Assembly (NCBI GenBank): GCA_019634415.1
Contig: JAHQVJ010000247.1
Span: forward strand, 29,518-93,517
Direction of reading: 5' to 3'
Length of the DNA stretch: 64,000 bases
DNA from: Myxococcales bacterium
GTDB lineage: Bacteria > Myxococcota_A > UBA796 > GCA-2862545
The translations under genes and the position numbers were made by a program. This document shows, piece by piece, positions 59,976 through 64,000 of the stretch (position 1 is the stretch's first letter; each line of letters begins with the position of its first letter). The notes under the pieces were generated by a model. It ran no database searches, was not told the DNA's origin, and saw nothing but the letters and a program-made list of their open reading frames with translations.

Positions 59976-61325
59976 TCAGGGCGCCACCAGGGTGTACAGG
60001 TCCTCGATGAACTGCGCCCGACCCACCATGAAGGTGCCGTCCATGGTGAGGTGCCAGACCACGCGACCGTTGGCGTCCACTTCCTTGATCTGACCTGCAC
60101 TTCCCAGGGAGTGCAGGGTATTTCCGTTCGGCAGACGCCAGGCATCCCCGTTGGTGACGGCGTACGTGCCCGACTGGGCGTTCCAGACCTCCTGCAGCAC
60201 GCCGGCATCGCGATCCACCGCGTACTCCCGCAGCCAGGTCTCTCGGCCCTTGCCGTCCTGCCGCTGGGCCTCGCTCGACAGCAGCAGCGTGCCCGAGTCC
60301 GTGTAGGTGACACCGTGCTGCCACACGAACTGGGAGCTCGGCGGCGAGAACTCGAAGCCGTTCTCCAGCTCGCCTGCCCACCACAGCGTGTCGCCCGTGG
60401 AGCGGTCCACCTCGATCACCGTGTCGTTCGTGTAGAAGCTGAACAGGTAGGTGTCGTCTGGCTCGTGGTAGTACAGGCAGTTCGACTCGCAGAACGCCAC
60501 CTCGGCGTCCGTGCAGCTCCAGATCACCGACACGTCGGTGGCCCCCGGCGCCAGCTCCACCAGCGCCTCGCTGCCGCCGTGGAACTTGCTGCCCCAGGCC
60601 AGCGTGCCGTCGGGCAGCTCCACGAAGGCGTGGTGCAGGCCCGGTGTGGGCATCACGTCGATCTCGGCGTCGAGGTAGGTGCGATGCACCAAGGACCCCT
60701 CTCCGTCGTCGAAGTCCGACCAGTAGGTCGCCTCGTCCCACAGCAGGTGGTCTCCGCTCACCGACACCTGGGGGTACAGCGTCCAGTGACGCGCTGGAGC
60801 CCGTCGCGCCCACACCGGTCGCGCCTGACGGTCCAGGATCACCGTCCAGTGTCCGCCCGAGCGCCATCCACCCGCTTCCTGGTTCACGCTGGTGAGCAGG
60901 TAGTGACCGTGGGCCAGCCAGCCCGTGGGGTCCGCCGAGAGCACGCGAGGCGTCGGAAAGACGGGCGGCAGGTCGCCCGTGACGATGCGGTCGGCGGCCA
61001 CGAAGGTCTCCTCGCCCACCACCACCCGCAGGTCCGCCTCGGAGCTGAAGGGAATGCCCACCACGAGCTGCTCGTTGTCGCCCGCCACCCCTTGCACCGC
61101 GGGCGCCGAGACCCAGGTGCCCGGATCGAATCGCACCTGGACCACGGCCTCGGCCGCACGGGCCTGCGACCACGTCACCTGCACCAGGCTCTCCATCTCC
61201 GGATGCAGCGACCACGCCAAGTTCGACACCAGCCCCGTCTCGGGCGTCGTGGGGACCGGTGTGGGCTCCGTGGTTGGGCCCGAGCACCCCACGAGGGCCA
61301 TCGTGCCAATGAAGAACGCTCGCAT
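59976..61325 (-). CDS. Arylsulfotransferase-like beta-propeller lipoprotein
   Basis: 449 residues from ATG 61325; the frame extends to 61415 but this start gives MRAFFIGTMALVGC, a lipoprotein signal (LVGC, Cys14). A Thr/Pro linker and a beta-sandwich domain (to ~150) lead to a propeller with HHAFVELPDGTLAW, YTNDTVIEVDRSTGDTLWW, FVWQHGVTYTDSGTLLLSS and RLPNGNTLHSLGSAGQIKEV. These WQHG...G and 'pNGNTL' repeats are the ArylSulfotransferase (AssT-like) pattern. The catalytic His of AssT is not certain here, so enzymatic activity is open. Converges on pfp (14 bp). Confidence 0.85.
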   Translation of the reverse strand: MRAFFIGTMALVGCSGPTTEPTPVPTTPETGLVSNLAWSLHPEMESLVQVTWSQARAAEAVVQVRFDPGTWVSAPAVQGVAGDNEQLVVGIPFSSEADLRVVVGEETFVAADRIVTGDLPPVFPTPRVLSADPTGWLAHGHYLLTSVNQEAGGWRSGGHWTVILDRQARPVWARRAPARHWTLYPQVSVSGDHLLWDEATYWSDFDDGEGSLVHRTYLDAEIDVMPTPGLHHAFVELPDGTLAWGSKFHGGSEALVELAPGATDVSVIWSCTDAEVAFCESNCLYYHEPDDTYLFSFYTNDTVIEVDRSTGDTLWWAGELENGFEFSPPSSQFVWQHGVTYTDSGTLLLSSEAQRQDGKGRETWLREYAVDRDAGVLQEVWNAQSGTYAVTNGDAWRLPNGNTLHSLGSAGQIKEVDANGRVVWHLTMDGTFMVGRAQFIEDLYTLVAP

Positions 61326-61409
61326 CAGCTTCCCCTCGCTCGCACCCACAGGGTAGCCTCCCCATGGTGCGCCCGTGGCCAGATCTCCCCCGGGCGATAT
61401 CCCAGGTGT

Positions 61410-62150
61410 ATGCAATCCACGTCCTCCTCGTCTGCGCTGGGTCGCGTCGCCATCGTGCTCGGCATCGGTCTCATCAGCCTCGCCTGCGCGGGTATGCCGG
61501 AGTTCCCGGATCTGGCGGCGCTGGGCAACGACGCAGCACCGGACGCCGAAGAGCCCCCCACGGCCTCGGTTCAGCCAGAGCTCGCCTACTTCTACTTCCC
61601 GGGGGGCGCGGGTGTGGACAACGCCAACTTCTCCCGCTGGAGCGTGGGAGACGCCTTGTTCGTGGGCGTGGACGACTCGAACCTCCGCACGGCTCCCTCC
61701 ACCAAGGGCGACGTGATCGACAAGCTGCGGCTGGGGCGCGAGGTGGAGATCCTGGGAGAAGCGGGCGAGCCGATGGTGCTCACGGGCCGGCTCAACATCT
61801 GGTACCGCGTGCGCGCGAAGGGCGGACCCGAGGGCTACCTGTACGGCTCGGTCCTAAGCCCACTGCGCGTGCCGCTCTTCCAGCCCGGATCCGACACGCC
61901 CCAGGTGGCCGTGGTCACCTTCAACCAGGCCTTCGGGCCGCGGGTGCGCTGGTGGCACGCGCCAGGGGGAAAGGTGCACGAGCGCGACGCCGAGCCGGTG
62001 GAGGCCTACACGGGGGGCGTGATGACGGCCGTGGCCGAGCCGGCGGCGAGCGGAGAGCAACTGGTGATCAGCCAGTGCGATCCGTCGTCGAACCAGTGCG
62101 TGCAGGCGCGCATGGCGCTGCACGGCGAGGAGCTGGTGCAGCTGGAGTGA
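61410..62150 (+). CDS. SH3-domain lipoprotein
   Basis: 246 residues from ATG 61410. MQSTSSSSALGRVAIVLGIGLISLAC is a lipoprotein signal of normal length (Cys26). Residues ~85-150 form a bacterial SH3 (SH3_3) domain: GVDDSNLRTAPSTKGDVIDKL, REVEILGEAG, WYRVRAKGGPEGYLYGSVL. Such domains bind cell-wall peptides. A C-terminal ~90-residue beta-rich domain with two Cys (SQCDP, NQCVQ) is unassigned. Divergent from the arylsulfotransferase-like gene (84 bp). Confidence 0.87.
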   Translation: MQSTSSSSALGRVAIVLGIGLISLACAGMPEFPDLAALGNDAAPDAEEPPTASVQPELAYFYFPGGAGVDNANFSRWSVGDALFVGVDDSNLRTAPSTKGDVIDKLRLGREVEILGEAGEPMVLTGRLNIWYRVRAKGGPEGYLYGSVLSPLRVPLFQPGSDTPQVAVVTFNQAFGPRVRWWHAPGGKVHERDAEPVEAYTGGVMTAVAEPAASGEQLVISQCDPSSNQCVQARMALHGEELVQLE

Positions 62151-62178
62151 CGGTGTAGGCTGCGGGCGAGGAGGTGCC

Positions 62179-62634
62179 ATGGACGAGTTCTCAGCACCCG
62201 AAGGCCCCGGACTCGACGCTGCTGATCTGGACGCCGCCGGCCGTGCGCCGCTGGTGCTGAAGGTGGCGGGCGTCGTCTGCAGCGTGGCGGGTGCCTTCGT
62301 GGCCACGGCAGGCACGCAGCTGTTCACCTTCTTCACGCTGACCTCCATGCAGACGGTCACGGCCGCGGGCCTGGTGCTGCTGGGCGTGGTGGCGGTGGTG
62401 CTGGGTCCCCTCACCCTGAAGGGCCGTGCCACGGCCGCCATCGCCGCCACGGGGGTGTGCGGGCTCATGGCGCTCCTGTCGGTGTCGTGGCTGGTCTACG
62501 CCGTGGTCAGCGGGGTGCTGTCCCCCATGCTCTTCCTGGCCGCGGGCTCCGCCCCCCTGGCGGCCGTGCTCGCGCCCCTGGCCATCGGGCCAGCCAGCCG
62601 GATGACGGCCGCCCGCAACGCGCTGTACGCCTAA
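62179..62634 (+). CDS. Small membrane protein with four TM segments
   Basis: 151 residues from ATG 62179; GAGGAGG lies about 6 nt upstream. An acidic N-terminus (MDEFSAPEGPGLDAADLDA) precedes four hydrophobic helices (about 27-49, 59-77, 83-105, 108-132). No conserved motif is recognised. Probably inner-membrane. Follows the SH3 lipoprotein by 28 bp and converges on the sigma factor gene (3 bp). Confidence 0.75.
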   Translation: MDEFSAPEGPGLDAADLDAAGRAPLVLKVAGVVCSVAGAFVATAGTQLFTFFTLTSMQTVTAAGLVLLGVVAVVLGPLTLKGRATAAIAATGVCGLMALLSVSWLVYAVVSGVLSPMLFLAAGSAPLAAVLAPLAIGPASRMTAARNALYA

Positions 62635-62637
62635 GCC

Positions 62638-64000
62638 TCACCCGCCCTCGTCGGGCTCCATGATCTCGACGCCTAGGGCCTCGGCCTCGTCGAGGAGGTG
62701 CTCGCGAGCCAGACGACGCTCTTCCAGCATCTGCTCGGCATAGGCCCGACCCTCCTCCGACAGATCGGGGTGCTCCATCACCTCGGCCAGCAGCCGCTCG
62801 TCGGCATCCGACACCGACAGGCCGGTGACGGTGGCCGTGGTGCCGTCCGGGAGTTCGGCGAGGGCCTCGTCCAACGCCGCCGACAGCGAGATCACCACCG
62901 CCTCCTCTGAGGATCGAGGCACGTCGTCGCGCGGCGCGGGCTCGAAGGTGCCCGGCTCGAAGACCACCTCGCACGCCGCTGGGCCCACGCCGTCGTCGTG
63001 TACCACGATCCTCGCCTGGCGCCCGTCCACGAGGGGGACCACCCCCTCCATCTGCGAGCTGTCCTCCTCGTCGATCACCAGGTAGAGCGTGTCGTCGAGG
63101 GTCGTCGTCAGTGGGATGCGCAGCGAGGTACTCGGGTGGGAGTAGTCCCATTCCACGCCTCCGTGCGGGCACGCGGCCAGGGTCTGGCCCTGCAGCTGCG
63201 CCTCCAGGAGCATCACCTCGATGGCAGGCGGCAGACCGGCGGCCCCAGACGCCGGCTCGGTCAGCTCCGACCCCGGTCCGGGCTCGGCCTCCTGGCGCTC
63301 GTCCCACCCCTCCGCCCCATGGAGCCGCACGGCACTCGTCACGGACGGGCTGCCCTCCGCGACCTGAGCGGCTGGCTCGACCTGCGTAGATGGTGCTGCG
63401 CAGTACAGCAGCGACGCTCCCAGCATCGCGCCCGCGCCAGCCACCACGGGCACGCGCACCGAGGCACGCAGCGGCGCCGCCACCGCAGCACGAGGCGGCC
63501 ACAGCTGCACCGCCAGCGCGGCAAGGCAAGCCCTGCGAGCCACCGCCAGCGAGCGGCGCCACTCCTCGGGTAGACCCTCGCGGACCCGCTGGCGTGCACG
63601 CGACAGGCGCTTGCGCACCGCCGCGTGCGACACACCCAAGAGCTCGGCGATCTCCTTGGCGCTCCTCGAGCCCCCGTCGTGCAGCAGCAGCACCTCCCGC
63701 TGATCCGCATCCAGCGACCGCAGCGCCTGTGCCACGTGCTCCGACAGCTCCCGGCCCTCCAGATCCTCCGACGGCGCCGCCGCGTCCGCTACACCCAGCG
63801 TGGACACCTGCGACAGCATGCGGTCGCGGGCTCCGCGTCGTCGCAGTCGATCCCGCGCGGCGTTGCGCGCGATCTCGTACAGCCAGGACCGGAACCGCTC
63901 CGGCCGCTGCAGCGTGCCCAGGCGTCGCCACGCCCGCAGGAACGCGTCCTGCGCCACGTCATGGGCCTCCGCTGCATCTCCGAGGATCGCCATGGCGATC
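62638..64000 (-). CDS. ECF-type sigma factor fused to TM anchor and extra C-terminal domain (N-terminus cut by window)
   Basis: At least 453 residues are visible; the frame is open to base 64000, so roughly 20-40 N-terminal residues are missing. Region 2: DVAQDAFLRAWRRL and RFRSWLYEIARNAARDRLRRRG. Region 4: LDADQREVLLLHDGGSRSAKEIAELLGVSHAAVRKRLSRARQRVREG (split here as AEIAELLGVS-type HTH). One hydrophobic segment (about 181-203, VPVVAGAGAMLGASLLYC) follows, then a Pro/Glu linker and a beta-rich domain (about 255-360) with Cys residues, ending in a helical acidic tail. ECF factors are normally ~180-200 residues and soluble; this one appears membrane-tethered with its own sensor-like or anti-sigma-like domain. 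Confidence 0.85.
   Translation of the reverse strand, partial: IAMAILGDAAEAHDVAQDAFLRAWRRLGTLQRPERFRSWLYEIARNAARDRLRRRGARDRMLSQVSTLGVADAAAPSEDLEGRELSEHVAQALRSLDADQREVLLLHDGGSRSAKEIAELLGVSHAAVRKRLSRARQRVREGLPEEWRRSLAVARRACLAALAVQLWPPRAAVAAPLRASVRVPVVAGAGAMLGASLLYCAAPSTQVEPAAQVAEGSPSVTSAVRLHGAEGWDERQEAEPGPGSELTEPASGAAGLPPAIEVMLLEAQLQGQTLAACPHGGVEWDYSHPSTSLRIPLTTTLDDTLYLVIDEEDSSQMEGVVPLVDGRQARIVVHDDGVGPAACEVVFEPGTFEPAPRDDVPRSSEEAVVISLSAALDEALAELPDGTTATVTGLSVSDADERLLAEVMEHPDLSEEGRAYAEQMLEERRLAREHLLDEAEALGVEIMEPDEGG

Overview
The window is 64 kb of very GC-rich, densely packed bacterial DNA. Gene style suggests a myxobacterium-like member of the Myxococcota (formerly Deltaproteobacteria). Grounds for this: many lipoproteins, Asp/Thr-rich low-complexity lipoproteins, a lipoprotein alpha-2-macroglobulin, an XPB helicase with a Bax1-type nuclease, and a LexA-like operator resembling the Myxococcus form. 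This is inference from content; there is no rRNA or tRNA gene here to settle it. I see no CRISPR array, insertion sequence, integrase or attachment site. Neighbouring genes often overlap by ATGA or GTGA, and convergent genes are usually 0-21 bp apart.

Layout. 1-6534 (+): two related exported beta-rich proteins (the first cut by the window edge), two small exported proteins, and a tandem YcxB-like membrane protein. 6545-6715: twin hairpins between convergent genes. 6716-13561 (-): HerA-like ATPase, an exported TldD-type protease homologue, its degenerate paralogue, and a RIO kinase. 13629-15739 (+): Tat-type small subunit and GMC oxidoreductase. 15749-24172 (-): MscL, DUF885 lipoprotein, alpha-2-macroglobulin. 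25204-30663 (-): an ABC-2/GldG/DUF4340 cluster with an adhesin-like protein. 30729-32318 (-): two small proteins and an M14 carboxypeptidase. 32351-33715 (+): XPB-like helicase. 33728-40251 (-): nucleoside phosphorylase-like protein, DnaQ-like exonuclease, OmpA-like lipoprotein, a large unknown protein, Bax1/DUF790 nuclease, TRL-like lipoprotein, and a small thiol-oxidoreductase-like gene carrying two in-frame UGA codons. 40409-49632: TetR regulator, dihydroorotase-like protein, cytochrome c, RecQ, DsbD, metzincin lipoprotein, OmpA lipoprotein, AlkB. 49654-56684: TPR/zincin-like protein, FHA protein, and a nadE-ABC operon (-). 56759-64000: RNase Z, two low-complexity lipoproteins, PPi-type phosphofructokinase, arylsulfotransferase-like lipoprotein, SH3 lipoprotein, small membrane protein, and an ECF sigma factor fused to a membrane anchor and an extra domain (cut by the window edge).

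The most striking item is the gene at 33728-34087. Conventional annotation would give only a truncated 88-residue DUF393 (DCC-family) fragment. Reading back through two UGA codons restores a full-length 119-residue protein in which both cysteines of the family's CxxC motif are UGA. A perfect 9-bp hairpin with a GGU loop follows 8 nt after the second UGA. I read this as a selenoprotein with a Sec-x-x-Sec active site.

Other themes: DNA repair genes recur (XPB, Bax1, DnaQ-like, RecQ, AlkB under a LexA-like box). Several enzyme families appear as paired active/degenerate forms or with a lost key residue (TldD pair, dihydroorotase-like, zincin-like). Most exported proteins have unusually short signal peptides without basic residues.
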